DNA from: Diogma glabrata
Lineage: Eukaryota > Arthropoda > Insecta > Diptera > Cylindrotomidae
DNA: 64,000 bases
Assembly (NCBI GenBank): GCA_963693315.1
Contig: OY856188.1
Coordinates: 148,799,096-148,863,095, forward strand
Direction: 5' to 3'
The notes below the pieces were generated by a model. It had not been told where the DNA came from. It did not search any database and worked only from the letters and a program-made list of their open reading frames with translations. A program made the position numbers and the translations under genes. This document shows, in pieces, positions 1 to 11,466 of the stretch. Every line of letters starts with the position of its first letter. The stretch's first letter is position 1.

Positions 1-222
1 ATTAATGGAGTATAATTGCTGAGCTTCAATACCACTAATTGTATCATCTATATACTTAGCATATTTCAAAATTACCAGCCATAAAATACACTTAATTTCT
101 TTCTGTTTCTGATGACATGTTTATATCAACTGGTTCATGCATCCATAGTGTATTACAAATGTAACGCAAGTTAATTGTTCCTGATTTTAAGAATATCTCA
201 AGTATACGCTAAGAAATACTAA

Positions 223-1473
223 TACATCTATAAACAAATTGGATTAATAGCAGCTGATGAAAATAGTACTATCAACTCGAATAACTCTTCTCTTGCTGCC
301 AAAGGTCTTGTGAAGAAAAATTGGAGAGAAATTAAAAAATTGTCTAAACTCAAACTTCTGAAAGAACAATTTGTGGAAGCTCTAAAACTTGTGTTGGAGA
401 ATTGCGAATTTACTTTTGAAGGCACAGCATATAAACAAGTTTTCGGATCTCCTATGGGGTCTCCAGTCAGCCCATCTTGTGCCAACTTAGTAATGGAACA
501 CGTAGAACAAGCCGTACTAAAAACCTGTGATATTCAAACGCCCTTCTTTTTTCGATACGTTGATGATATTATAACCGCTGTCCCTGCCGATAAAGTGGAG
601 CAGTTTTTAGAGAGTTTTAACAACTTCAATAATCACATAAAATTTACTGTAGAAGTGGAGTCTGAAAACTCAATTGCTTTCCTTGACCTACTACTCCATC
701 ATAACAATGACGGCAAAATCATAACCGATTGGTACCACAAAGAGACTTGGTCAGGAAGATATCTCAACTTTAACTCATGTCTTCCTATGTCATATAAAAG
801 AAATACAGTTTCACTTCTCGCACAAAAAATATTCACTTTATCTGACGAAAAGTTTCATAAAAAGAACATCGACTTGTTAACAACAACATTACGAAACAAC
901 GGTTACTCCTCATAAATGATAAAAAGTGTAATATTCACCAACAAAAATAAAAACAACACCCGTACTAACGCCAGTACTACAGGAGTGGAAGAATCGAAAA
1001 AATTTGTATCAATTCCGTACGTTAAACATCTGTTTGAACGTACGAAACATATGCTAAAAAATTACAACATCACTGCCGTAGTCAGAAGTCATCGAAATTT
1101 AGGGCAAAGAGTTTTTTCAAACCTAAAAGATAAAACCGAAACATACCAAAAAACAAACGTGGTGTACAAATGTGAATGTGATTGTGGAGCCGTATACATC
1201 GGCCAAACAAAACAAAACCTACATACAAGAATTATTCAACATAAAAACGACGGTAGGAAAGCAACATCAGAGGGACAAAGCGCACTATCACATCACATAC
1301 AAACAACACATCACGAAATCGATAATAAAAATTTTAAAATACTAGATACAGAAACAAATTTGAATAAAAGAAAAATTCTCGAGATGATTCACATAAAAAA
1401 ACACAACAACACAATCAACATCCAAAATGACACAGATTATCTACAATCGTCATATGACAACATTATAATCTAA
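223..1473 (+). pseudogene. Penelope-like element, RT plus GIY-YIG nuclease, 5'-truncated, one stop
   Basis: Remnant of a Penelope-like retroelement. The frame is open from 223 to 912, meets a TAA at 913-915, and continues in the same frame from 916 to 1473, so the two halves were one polyprotein. The first half is the C-terminal part of a reverse transcriptase: FGSPMGSPVSP near 441-473, catalytic YVDD at 556-567, and AFLDLLL near 677. The second half is the linker plus a GIY-YIG endonuclease: NVVYKCECDCGAVYIGQT, with YIG at 1195-1203, then conserved R, H and E positions. The PLE RT finger motifs are absent, so the copy is 5'-truncated near 223. RT followed by GIY-YIG is diagnostic of PLEs. 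The single nonsense codon in an otherwise intact frame suggests fairly recent death. GTG at 310 is not a real start. Confidence 0.9.
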
Positions 1474-1925
1474 GAGTATACTTTTATTTATTCAAAGAAG
1501 AGGAAATAAAATAGACTGTACATACACATAAACACACAGTCTCTCTCATCCGTCCTACAATTAATTAATTTTATAATTTTTATTTATTCTCTAGAATTTT
1601 TCTTAGCATGCTTAGCTGTTTCAAAAAAACTGTGTTTCTCACTGTATTGTTTTAGTTCTTTTTATTTTAAAATGTTTTCTTTTTTTAAATTTTATATATT
1701 TATTTGTAGTGTGTTTAAACAAATTTATAGTCAATTTTAGAAAAATTTTTTAAATGTTTAATTTTTAGGATAAAAAGTTTTAGCAAATTGTACTTGTAAG
1801 TAATATCCGTTGAATTAATGTTTAAGTTAAACATAACATAATTGTTTTGTAGATCGTCCTTGACAATGGCTCAAGTAAAGAGCCGAAACAGATCTGTTGG
1901 ACAAAATGAATAAATAAACAAAAAA
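1474..1925 (+). mobile_element. 3' untranslated tail of the Penelope-like element
   Basis: AT-rich tail following the PLE reading frame. Near its end is a compact foldable block at 1851-1895: AGATC (1851-1855) can pair with GATCT (1891-1895), GGCTC (1868-1872) with GAGCC (1880-1884), and GAAAC follows at 1885-1889. PLE termini are known to carry hammerhead ribozymes, which have this stem / GAAA / stem arrangement, but the CUGAUGA core is not intact here. The tail appears to end in an A-rich stretch near 1900-1930. The end point is inferred. Confidence 0.5.
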
Positions 1926-2141
1926 TTAAAATTCAAAATATTGGCTTAAAATCAAAAACAATTAGATTTTATTAATAAAAATACTAGCCAAAGAACAAAA
2001 TATACACAAACAATACCATCTAAAATAAACAAACAAGTTTTATTTTGTTTTTATTTTCATAGAAATATTGCAATATACCGATATAAACGTTTAGAGGAAA
2101 ACATGAATGAAATTATTTGAAATATTTGTAGTCGTGGATAA

Positions 2142-2279
2142 AATAGTATCTTGTATATTCGCTTAGGATGAAGGCAATTCTTCACTCGGATGATTCCCTC
2201 CACTCGCTACGCTCGTTCCGGGAAACTTCATCCTCGTGAAGAATTGCCTTCATTCTAGCTCATACAAGAATATACTATT
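2142..2279. mobile_element. Small palindromic MITE-like hairpin
   Basis: About 138 bp forming one imperfect hairpin. The inner arms are TGAAGGCAATTCTTCAC (2169-2185) and its exact reverse complement at 2236-2252. The outer arms AATAGTAT (2142-2149) and ATACTATT (2272-2279) also pair. The loop is unusually GC-rich for this window and contains ACTCGCTACGCTCG. No coding capacity. Superfamily not assignable. Confidence 0.6.
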
Positions 2280-2295
2280 ATTTTACAAAATAATA

Positions 2296-2520
2296 ATGTT
2301 GGATACACATAATTTGTCAAATAAATCATTATAATTTAAATCTAAATTAAATTAACAGACATCAGTTGTTGAATTTAACGAACGATTTGTAGGATTAAAA
2401 CCGATTGAAATGTATGTTGAATCAACAGAGATTTCTGTTGATTTTACATACATTTTTTTCTCAGTCTGGATACACATAATTTGTCAAATAAATCATTATA
2501 ATTTAAATCTAATATATATA
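2296..2520 (+). repeat. About 48-bp direct repeat around short dyad motifs
   Basis: The block GGATACACATAATTTGTC... at about 2300-2347 recurs almost unchanged at about 2467-2513. Between the copies lie several short dyads of the form AACAGA-N-TCTGTTG. The same dyad type recurs at 3960-4120. It may be a decayed MITE. Confidence 0.45.
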
Positions 2521-3182
2521 TTTTTTCAAATTGTACTCAAGCACCAAGCTTAATTTATAAAAAACTTGCATGTTTGAGATTAAATTTAATATATCTTCCC
2601 AAATAAAAAATTATCAAATTTGTGTCCGCTGTTCTTTTGAATTACATTGTTTCCAAGCGATTGATATTGCTTTTTTTTAAGATGTTGATGTCCTAATCTG
2701 TGTGAGTTATGTGAATGCATAAAACATCCATAGTCCAATGAAGTTTTGGAATTCTGATTTAAAATATATTATTACTAAATGTAAAAACTTTAAATAATTT
2801 TTTAATACGTCTTTGCAAATTTTTTTTTAAACCTTCATTTTTTATAACTTAATTCATTTTTAATTTTATGTTATAATATTTTATTAATTAATTAATTGAA
2901 AACGTTAAAATTTCTTGAATATTGCATTTAGTTTCCTTTACATAATTCACTTGATAAATAACCTGACACACATTGAATAAATATATAAGGAAGAATAATT
3001 ACGTGTGGCTACACGAATATTTTTTGAAGTATGTAATTTGTATATCTGTGCGTTCTTCATCCATGACATTTGACATATTTCGTTTTGTATTTTAAAATAA
3101 AATAATAGCTTTTATCCGAAATTCTACTTTAAGATATTCAAATTAAACAAAATTTATTAAAATTAAACTTTAAATTAATATT
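2521..3182. other. AT-rich stretch, nothing recognised
   Basis: No open frame with protein-like composition, no RNA gene and no clear repeat was recognised here. Confidence 0.5.
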
Positions 3183-3550
3183 TTACAAAACAATTATAAG
3201 TATTTGTGCAGTAGTTTATTCATAAAAATGAAGTGTTGCATTAAAATATGTACAAATAATCTTAAATACACTGAATTTTGATCATCGAATTTCATATCAA
3301 TGATTAAAATATTTTGACTAATACTACGCATAAAAAGGGTTTAGAATGATGTTTTAACGAAAACATAAAGTATTTGCTTTACAAAAACTGTTATTTTCTA
3401 GTTTAATTTTATATTTTTTTACCCTACATAAATGTAATTTTTCTTAATCCATCGTTGTCAAACCATATTTCAAACACTATCACAGCCGAATATAAGGTGT
3501 TCTTAAAGTAATTCAATATGATTAAAATTTATGTTGTATGGACAGTTAAA
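3183..3550 (+). repeat. Interspersed repeat, copy 1 (second copy near 62.1 kb)
   Basis: About 370 bp that recur in the same orientation at about 62,078-62,435, including GATCATCGAATTTCATAT, CATAAAAAGGGTTTAGA and CACAGCCGAATATAAGG. The copies differ by scattered substitutions, an extra stretch near 3230 here (GTGTTGCATTAAAATATG) and a short extra stretch in the other copy. No TIRs or coding capacity were seen. Family unknown. Confidence 0.75.
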
Positions 3551-3672
3551 AATATTGGTATTTGGAAATATAAGGAAATATTTTATTCAAACATATTATT
3601 AGGCTTTTAAATTTATATGTAACATTTATTATTTCTTTTATTTATTTGAAAATATAAATATGCAAATTGTAA

Positions 3673-3785
3673 ACAGTACCACCCAGCTAGAATACAAACA
3701 CTATCAAACTTCACCAATACTAAAAATTAGATGCTTCACTCAAAATGTCTAGTTACTCTTCCTTAGATATTTATTCAATGCTGAC
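3673..3785. repeat. Interspersed repeat, inverted relative to a copy at 63.69-63.80 kb
   Basis: About 110 bp, running from AGTACCACCC through TTAGATGCTTCA to TTCCTTAGATATTTATTCAA, match the reverse complement of about 63,688-63,800. Non-coding, family unknown. Confidence 0.65.
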
Positions 3786-3959
3786 ACATGATGTTTTAAA
3801 AGCTGACCTAGTTTTTATTTAACACTTAATTTTTATACACTTTACTAACTCCATCAAAATTAACTAACAAATAATGAAAATGGCTACTACTCTGCATTCT
3901 TCAAATGCTTTCATTCTTTGTTTTCATTGCTTTGTTTTTCACATAGAGTTCGTAAATGT

Positions 3960-4120
3960 CGTTAAAAATATTTAACAAATATGTTTGTTGAAAATTAAAA
4001 ATTAACAGATATGTCTGTTGAAAAAACTGCTTCCCTCAAATTCAAACAACATGTCGTTTAAATAAATTAAACAGACAAATGTTCGTTGAATTTTACCTAC
4101 ATATTTTTTTGAGTGTATTT
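3960..4120. repeat. MITE-like fragment with short repeated dyads
   Basis: Contains four consecutive short dyads (ACAAATATGTTTGT, ACAGATATGTCTGT and variants). It ends TACATATTTTTTTGAGTG, much like the boundary near 2450-2470. Likely a decayed short element, with no TIR pair fixed. Confidence 0.35.
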
Positions 4121-4301
4121 ACCATAAATCTGATCTACTTGAATACAGTGTACTGTCGATTATTGTTTTTACTTCTCTTATTATAATAAGCTAAATTAAA
4201 AACAATTACAACCATTACATCTTTGAATTTTCGTTCGTTTTACATTTTATTTTCCAAATATTTCTGGGATTGCATATCCCCACCTCTTCTGTGTCCTATA
4301 A

Positions 4302-6508
4302 CACTGTGCGACAGCCCAAATCCGCTGGGGTTCTGACTACCGGGAAAAGTTATATCGGTCAAAAAAAAAGTTAAACGTGTCCCGGCGTTTCGCTGGGTCA
4401 TGTCTAGGAATCAAGATATATCGATTTGAAGTTAGTAAGTATCATATAGGGGAAATTGTCACGTTTGGGGGTCTTTTTTTGACATAACTCGAGAACGGCT
4501 AGTCCGATTTTGCTGAAACAAATTTAGAAATTAAGAATTACAATTCCTTTAATCTACTGATAAACTATACTGCAAAAGTAACGAAAAATTAAAAAAATAA
4601 AAATAAAATAAATAATAAATAAAAAAAAAAATAAATAAATAAATAAAATAAAAATAATAAAATAAAATAAAATGAAAAAATAATAAAAATGTTATAATAA
4701 AATAAAAAATTAAATTAAAAGAGTATAATAAATAAATAATAAATAAATAATAAATAAATAATAAATAAATAATAAATAAATAATAAATAAATAATAAATA
4801 AATAATAAATAAATAAATAATAAATAAATAATAAATAAATAATAATTAAATAATAAATAAATAATAAATAAATAATAAATAAATAATAAATAAATAATAA
4901 ATAAATAATAAATAAATAATAAATAAATAATAAATAAATAATAAATAAATAATAAATAAATAATAAATAAATAATAAATAAATAATAAATAAATAATAAA
5001 TAAATAATAAATAAATAATAAATAAATAATAAATAAATAATAAATAAATAATAAATAAATAATAAATAAATAATAAATAAATAATAAATAAATAATAAAT
5101 AAATAATAAATAAATAATAAATAAATAATAAATAAATAATAAATAAATAATAAATAAATAATAAATAAATAATAAATAAATAATAAATAAATAATAAATA
5201 AATAATAAATAAATAATAAATAAATAATAAATAAATAATAAATAAATAATAAATAAATAATAAATAAATAATAAATAAATAATAAATAAATAATAAATAA
5301 ATAATAAATAAATAATAAATAAATAATAAATAAATAATAAATAAATAATAAATAAATAATAAATAAATAATAAATAAATAATAAATAAATAATAAATAAA
5401 TAATAAATAAATAATAAATAAATAATAAATAAATAATAAATAAATAATAAATAAATAATAAATAAATAATAAATAAATAATAAATAAATAATAAATAAAT
5501 AATAAATAAATAATAAATAAATAATAAATAAATAATAAATAAATAATAAATAAATAATAAATAAATAATAAATAAATAATAAATAAATAATAAATAAATA
5601 ATAAATAAATAATAAATAAATAATAAATAAATAATAAATAAATAATAAATAAATAATAAATAAATAATAAATAAATAATAAATAAATAATAAATAAATAA
5701 TAAATAAATAATAAATAAATAATAAATAAATAATAAATAAATAATAAATAAATAATAAATAAATAATAAATGATAGTAATAAATAATAATAATAAGTAAT
5801 AATAATAAATAATAATAATAATCGTAATAAATAATAAAAAATAAATATATAAAATATAAAAATAAAATAAAAATATAAAAGTAAAAAAAACTAATACACA
5901 TGTCCAATTACATTTAAAACAATAAATTTTAGAGTTTATTCCAGTAAAAATATTAAAAAAAAAATTTCTATGAAAAATCAATATTCTTGTCAAAATGAGA
6001 TACCTTTACTTAATTGTGAATAAAAGCGAAACGCGTTCATCGATTTTCATGATCCATCTCTCATTTTGTGCACAGATTATGTGATTTTACGTCAAAGTAA
6101 TAAGACTTGTAACTTTTCCCGTTTTGAATTTTTCATGATTTTTTAAAATACAATTTTTTTATTTTTTACGCAAAAAATTCTTTTTTTCTTCATTAATTTA
6201 TTTATAACTGCGAAACTATTGATTTTATAAAGAAATAGTATCGTGGTAGATTAAAAGATTCTGGATGTTGTTCTTAATTTTTTTTTATTTGTTTCAGTAA
6301 AATCGGACTAGTCGTTCTCGAATAATGTCAAAAAAAGACCCCCAAACGTGACAATTTCCTCTATATGATACCTACTAACTTCAAATCGATATATCTCGAT
6401 TCCTAGACGTGACCCAGCCAAACGCCGAGACTTTTTTTTACCGATTTGACTTTTCCCGTTAGTCAGGACCCCAGCGGATCACTGACCCTTACCATCTGTC
6501 GCACAGTG
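4302..6508. mobile_element. 2.2-kb long-TIR element with TAA target duplication and internal satellite
   Basis: The left end CACTGTGCGACAG (4302-4314) is the exact reverse complement of the right end CTGTCGCACAGTG (6496-6508). TAA flanks both sides (4299-4301 and 6509-6511), a 3-bp target duplication. Inverted similarity continues inward for about 220 bp: CCCCCAAACGTGACAATTTCC near 6340 pairs with GGGGAAATTGTCACGTTTGGGGG near 4449, and the GATATATCGATTTGAAGTTAG blocks also pair. A TAA/TTA duplication is typical of PIF/Harbinger elements, but no transposase is present and the TIR was not recognised as a known family. The centre is an 11-bp satellite (separate entry). Confidence 0.85.
4727..5769. 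repeat. 11-bp satellite array, TAAATAAATAA, about 94 copies
   Basis: Nearly perfect head-to-tail copies of an 11-bp unit (AAAT, AAAT, AAT register) run for about 1.04 kb, with rare interruptions near 4808 and 4845 and decay at both edges. Three units make 33 nt, so the reverse strand reads as a periodic Leu/Phe/Ile/Tyr polypeptide without stops. That is a property of the repeat and not evidence for a gene. The array is the core of the TIR element at 4302-6508. Confidence 0.95.
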
Positions 6509-6511
6509 TAA

Positions 6512-6999
6512 TTAATGAAATCTTTTTTATTATTTGCAAAAAAACATATTTTAGTTTACAAAAATCAATATAAACAACATAGTTGTTATTTAAACAACCT
6601 TATTGTAGGTTACTTAATTCATTAAATTAATTAAAAAGTAGTTGGTCCTGGCATCTTATAGCTCTGTTTCGTTGACATAAATTGATAAAATTAACATATT
6701 AAAAAATTATTTACTTAAAAACTCAAAACTACACAATGAGAATAAATTAACATGAAAAACTTTTAAAAAATAATTAGTCTAACTAAATATCTAAAATCAA
6801 TGATTTATACTATAACATGGCGGTTTTTTTTACAATTTTTGTATTGTCAATTATCTTTTAAAATGAATTATATATATCTATAAGTTAATTATTCCAACCA
6901 TGATCATTAAAACATTATGGCAAAACAATTTGAAAAACATTCGTTTAATATCTACTATTATCGGTAATATTATATTTTGTTATCCTGATATTTTCTTGA
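6512..6999. other. AT-rich stretch, nothing recognised
   Basis: No gene, RNA or clear repeat was recognised between the satellite-bearing element and the degenerate PLE. Confidence 0.5.
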
Positions 7000-7004
7000 T
7001 AAGG

Positions 7005-7920
7005 TTACAGACTAGGCATTGCAATCCCGGGATTTTTTACTTCATGAATCCCGGGATCCCGGCATTGGTGAAGCTTACAGACCTGTGTGTATGCTGGACT
7101 CTGGGAATCCATGCCAGAATTGTGGTTGACTGCTGTGTCTGTATTTATGTATATAGCTAGTGATTTGAGTATCAGCCGTTTTGTCCAATTAGCTTCCATA
7201 GTTATTATAAAAGCCTCATCATAGTCGAATTTGTGACTTAACTCCTTGGAGTGTTTGTATGCAGCAGTGTTATTAGTTTTAACCACTGTGGACGTTATAT
7301 CATTCTTGTGCTGTTTAATTCTTTCGCCTAGTTTCTGTCATGTCTGACAAATATATTTACCCTGACAATCTTTACACTTTTTGAATATTCTAAAATTTTG
7401 TATTTTACTTCTTGGGTTTTACTAGTCCTTCTATTGTCATGTTTTATTATCATTCTTTTTATTAATTTCTTTGGATAGCCATTCATTAATAATATCTTAT
7501 GGATTGTCCTTACGGTTTCATCACTGTACTCTATGGATGTTACTGATACCATTCGGTGAACCGTTCCATATGCTGTGCTGTTCTTTTGACTACTTGGGTG
7601 TGCAGAGCTACAGAGAATGCTATAGTTAAGCATTCTATTTTTCTAAGTTGTTTTCTGGTGGTGTTTCGTTAATATCTTTTTCCATGGTTCTGATTATTGT
7701 CATGTCTAGGAATGCAGTTTGATCATTTTCTTCGTTATCATAGGTTAATCTGATATCTGCATGTTCCTTGTTAAGGATGTTGTTGAAATTTTCCATTTTA
7801 TCCTTCGGAATTATCGCCAAAATCTCATATTCATATTTTACCAACAACGTTGAGTTAAAACCTGCTTTATGTGTCACAGTATCTAATAAATCAGTGATAA
7901 CAAAATCTGCCAATATTCAC
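7005..7920 (-). pseudogene. Degenerate Penelope-like element, RT C-terminus and GIY-YIG part
   Basis: Read on the minus strand, 7,913-7,635 gives the end of a PLE reverse transcriptase (LVKYEYEILAIIPKDKMENF...TAFLDMTIIR). The catalytic YVDD is replaced by YEYE. About 7,600-7,420 gives the PLE linker (STAYGTVHRMVSVTSIEYSD, then TVRTIHKILLMNGYPKKLIK). About 7,375-7,280 gives a nuclease remnant (KCKDCQGKYICQT, a stop, then QKLGERIKQHKNDIT) in which YIG has become YIC. At least two frameshifts and a stop break it, and it is 5'-truncated near 7,920. At its 3' side, 7,016-7,067, is a CCCGGGAT-rich palindromic stretch that may be a separate small insertion. This is a different PLE lineage from the one at 223-1473. 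Confidence 0.85.
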
Positions 7921-8099
7921 AGAAGAAGTACTACAAGTAAAGAGAAGGACTAACAATAGGAGGAGCGTATTCGGAAATATTGGCAGATTGGCAGAAAATG
8001 GCTTACCGGCCGCAAGTAAAATATTTAAAAAAAACTGTTTAATCTAAATCAATATTAAAAATTTTATAAATTTTAAAATAAAATATGTTGAACAAGTAA

Positions 8100-8330
8100 C
8101 CTTTGATCAAAATATTTGTTATTTTTTTCAAACAAATCGCATAATTATGACAACAAAAAATAAACAATTTTTTTGATTGGATTATAAAATTTTGAATTTA
8201 AGGTTGGTTTGATAAAAATTTCTATTTTTTTATTGAATTTAAACAAATACAAATGTTTTTTCCTTATTTGGACGTAACTATGACAACAAAATATATGGTT
8301 AAAAAGTGACACTTTAAGGCCGCAAATCAA
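8100..8330. repeat. Interspersed repeat shared with about 60.3-60.45 kb
   Basis: TTGTTATTTTTTTCAAACAA followed by TTTGATTGGATTATAAAATT recurs near 60,300-60,385 in the same orientation. Non-coding, diverged, ends not defined. Confidence 0.45.
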
Positions 8331-9070
8331 GGTAATAAAGTAACACTTAAATACATAGGCGAATAAAAAATGTTTCTCGCAAATAATGAAAAAAATTTCA
8401 TTAATTATAGCACACTGAAGAGGGGGACATGCAACCCTAGAAATATTTGGAAAAATAATAAAACGAACGCAAGTTCAAAGATCAAATGCTTGTAATTGTT
8501 TTTAATTTCCAATCCAATCCAATCATCAATCGGAGTCAGACGAAGAAGGTTGTCTCCTAAATTTTAAAGGGAAAAAAAAATTATCGAAAATAGAAAAATA
8601 AGTGTGTGTTATAGTGTTTGTGTTAGTGTTTATGAAAATAAAAGTGTTGAAGAACGGAGGCGGAGACAATTATATATAATTGGTGAGATTGTTCTTTATT
8701 AAAAAATTATTTGGTATTTTATATTTGTTGTTGCCAAGCGGTAGGCAGGTAAAAGTTTACCTTTTATTGCTTTGATGTAATAAATTTATTTATTATTTTA
8801 AAGCATAAATTTGTTTTATATTGCTTGGTAGCTGAAAGTGTAAAATTTTGTTTTAGTTGTTAGTAGGAATTTCAAATTTAACCCTTTATTTGTACTCTTC
8901 AATTTTGTTAGTGTCTTTTGTGTCCCCATTTTTTTTTGCTTTTGTCTTATCGTGCTACTGTTGCATGACGCCTGCTATCGTGTTTTTGTGACAGAAATAC
9001 CAAGTTTCTTTTGTACTGTGTAGTGTTGAAATTTAGGCCTGGCCGAATTTCAGTATCTATACCTGCAATG
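8331..9070 (+). other. Leader region of the LINE plus unassigned AT-rich DNA
   Basis: No coding signal. The part closest to the LINE (from roughly 8,600) is less AT-biased and may be the element's 5' UTR, but its 5' boundary cannot be fixed without other copies. Around 8,410-8,460 there is a short GC-richer segment followed by an A-rich run that could be an old retroelement 3' tail. Confidence 0.3.
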
Positions 9071-11430
9071 TCAAAGGGTAAGTCTTTGTCTCAACAAAAT
9101 GGCAGCAGAGTGAACCAACAGCTTAGAATTGACCTCACCAACATAAGAGGTCTCAATTCGAATCTAAACGTGGTTCATCACTACATCGAAAAAAATAAAC
9201 CTGACATATTGTTTCTTACCGAAACAATTGTCAGTAGCAAAGCATCGAAATTGGATCTCGATAAATACCGGATACCTAGTTACAAATTGGAACATTCCTT
9301 TTATAACAAGCATGGTGTCTGTGTATTTGTTCGAGATTCACTTTCATGTATGAGAATTAAGGCCTACGAGTTGAACTCTAAGCACCATAATTCTATAGCA
9401 CTGAAGATCTCAGGTGTTGATGAAACTATGTTTACAATAGGATTATACAGATCCCCAAATTCTCCCCCAGGATGTCCTTTTTTCGATCAAATATCGGCTA
9501 ATCTAGACAAGATTACCACGGACTACCCCAAAGCAAGACTGGTCATTCTTGGAGACTTTAATATTCATAATAAAGAATGGCTTAAGTATTCATCGCGCAC
9601 TGACGACGTAGGAAGACATGCCGAACTGATACTCGCAGATTATCACGGTTTCACACAAATGATAGAGTGTCCCACTAGAATCGCAGACAATTCACATCAT
9701 AACAATAATTTGCTGGATCTGTTTTTGACAAACGAACCAGATACTACGAAGACAAAAGTTGAACAACCCCTTGAAACATCGGACCATTTACTAATATCAG
9801 CAATAGTGCAATTTACATCACCGACACAAATTAAAGAAAATCCTCGTCGCGTTTGGAACTATAAACGCGCTGACTGGGAGGGACTGAGAAACTTTTATGA
9901 TGAAACACCTTGGAAAACTATTTGTTGTATCGATCAAGATCCTAGCACATCGGCAATAAGAATCTCTGAAATCATAATAGACGGAATGCGGCGGTTTATT
10001 CCAAACCAATTAATCACTCCTAAAACTGAGCCTTGGTTCACGCGGGATGTTGATGAGGCAGTGAGGAATAAACGCAAAGCATTTAAGACGTATAACGCTA
10101 ATAAAACACCTAAAACCCATAGCGCATATAAGAAAGCCAGAAATATTAGTAAATTTAAAATAGACTTGGACAAAGACGCGTTTACCCAGAAGAAAGCAAA
10201 GAAATTCGCCGAGCACCCATCTGGCTCACGTAGTTTCTTTCAGGCAGTTAAATCAGTACAGAGCAATTTTACTCGATCCTCTATTCCAACCTTAGCTCTG
10301 AATGACATTCCCGTGAGCGACTCGAAAGAGAAGGCGGATCTTTTAGGTCGTATTTTCGCAGAAAACTCAATCATAGTCAAACACCCCATTCTCCTACACT
10401 CATTTCCCCAGTTGTAACGAAAATGAAACCAATTATTTTTCGTTGGAATATTGTACGGAAATGCTTCTTTCTATCAATATCAACAAATCTGGTGGCCCCG
10501 ATGGTATTCCACCCCTCATTCTTAAAAACTTTGCTAGGCAACTAGCTCCAATTTTAACAAAAATTTTCTATTTATCTTATAAAACCGGAATATTTCCCGA
10601 TTCTTGGAAGCTGGCCAGCGTTCAACCCATATCAAAGAAAGGCAGTAAGATAGACCCTAACAATTATAGACCAATTGCAATTCTGTCGGTTTTAGCTAAA
10701 ATATTTGAAACATATGTTAACTACAATTTGATAGATTATTTGGAAATGTCGCGAATTATTGATGATAAACAGTATGGTTTTCGTAGAAGTCATGCAACAG
10801 GTGATCTGTTGGCATACGTATCCCATCTCTGGAACAAATTGCTGGAAAACAATGGTGAAACATTCAGTATTTCACTTGACATTTCTAAAGCATTTGATAA
10901 AGTGTGGCATAACAATCTCATAGCTAAATTAAAATCTTATGGCATAGACCATCTTACTGTCTCATTGATTCATAGTTTTCTTACAGGTCGCCAATTTCAT
11001 GTTAATTTAATTTTTGCACTCTCACCAACCTTGTTTTTGTTTCTTCAATACATTAATGACTTACTTATTTCCACAGTGCACCCAATCCATTGTTTTGCTG
11101 ATGACAGCACATTGCATGCATCACATGCATCTCCTAAATTTCGATCTCATACTGCAGTTGCCACTGATAGAAAGCTGCTAATTGATTCTATCAACAAATA
11201 TCTGGAGCGTATAATGGAATGTGGTGATCGTAATCTTGTTTCATTTAATCCAACAAAAACCAAACTATGCCGTCTTTCACGAATAGAGCGACATAAAAAT
11301 TTCCCTATTAAAATAAACCATGAGGAATTGCGTGAGGTTGAATCAGACTTCTTGGAGTGGATATTTAAAATAACCTGAAATGGAATAAACATGTGTTCAA
11401 CCTCGCTAAATCTGCGTAAAAAGTATTTCA
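9071..11430 (+). pseudogene. APE-type LINE (Jockey/CR1-like), endonuclease plus RT, broken
   Basis: A non-LTR retrotransposon ORF2. The likely start is ATG at 9071 (MSKGKSLSQQ). An AP-type endonuclease spans about 9,130-9,815: LTNIRGLNSN, LFLTETIV, GVCVFVRDS, GLYRSPNS, the catalytic VILGDFNIH, LLDLFLTN and SDHLLIS. The frame ends at 10,417. The reverse transcriptase resumes one frame over from about 10,443: GPDGIPPLILKNF, NYRPIAILS, QYGFRRSHATGDLL, ISLDISKAFDKVWH, and FADDSTLH in place of YADD. Compared with the sister copy at 37,975, about 19 residues carrying the GVPQGS motif are deleted near 11,005-11,015, which would kill the enzyme. Similarity continues in a shifted frame to about 11,430 (KWNKHVFNLAKSA) and stops where repeat family A begins, so the C-terminus is lost. 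Clade assignment is tentative. Confidence 0.9.
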
Positions 11431-11466
11431 ATGTTCAAAAACATTTAACTTATAATAATAAGAGAA

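Noticed and set aside
4710..5993. Long minus-strand open frames of repeating LFIIYLLFIYY
   Set aside because: Produced by the 11-bp satellite, whose reverse complement contains no stop codon in any frame. There is no start context or conserved domain.
7016..7067. CCCGGGAT repeats as a CpG-island or promoter
   Set aside because: About 50 bp only, made of a repeated palindromic 9-mer. More likely a small transposon or simple-repeat remnant.
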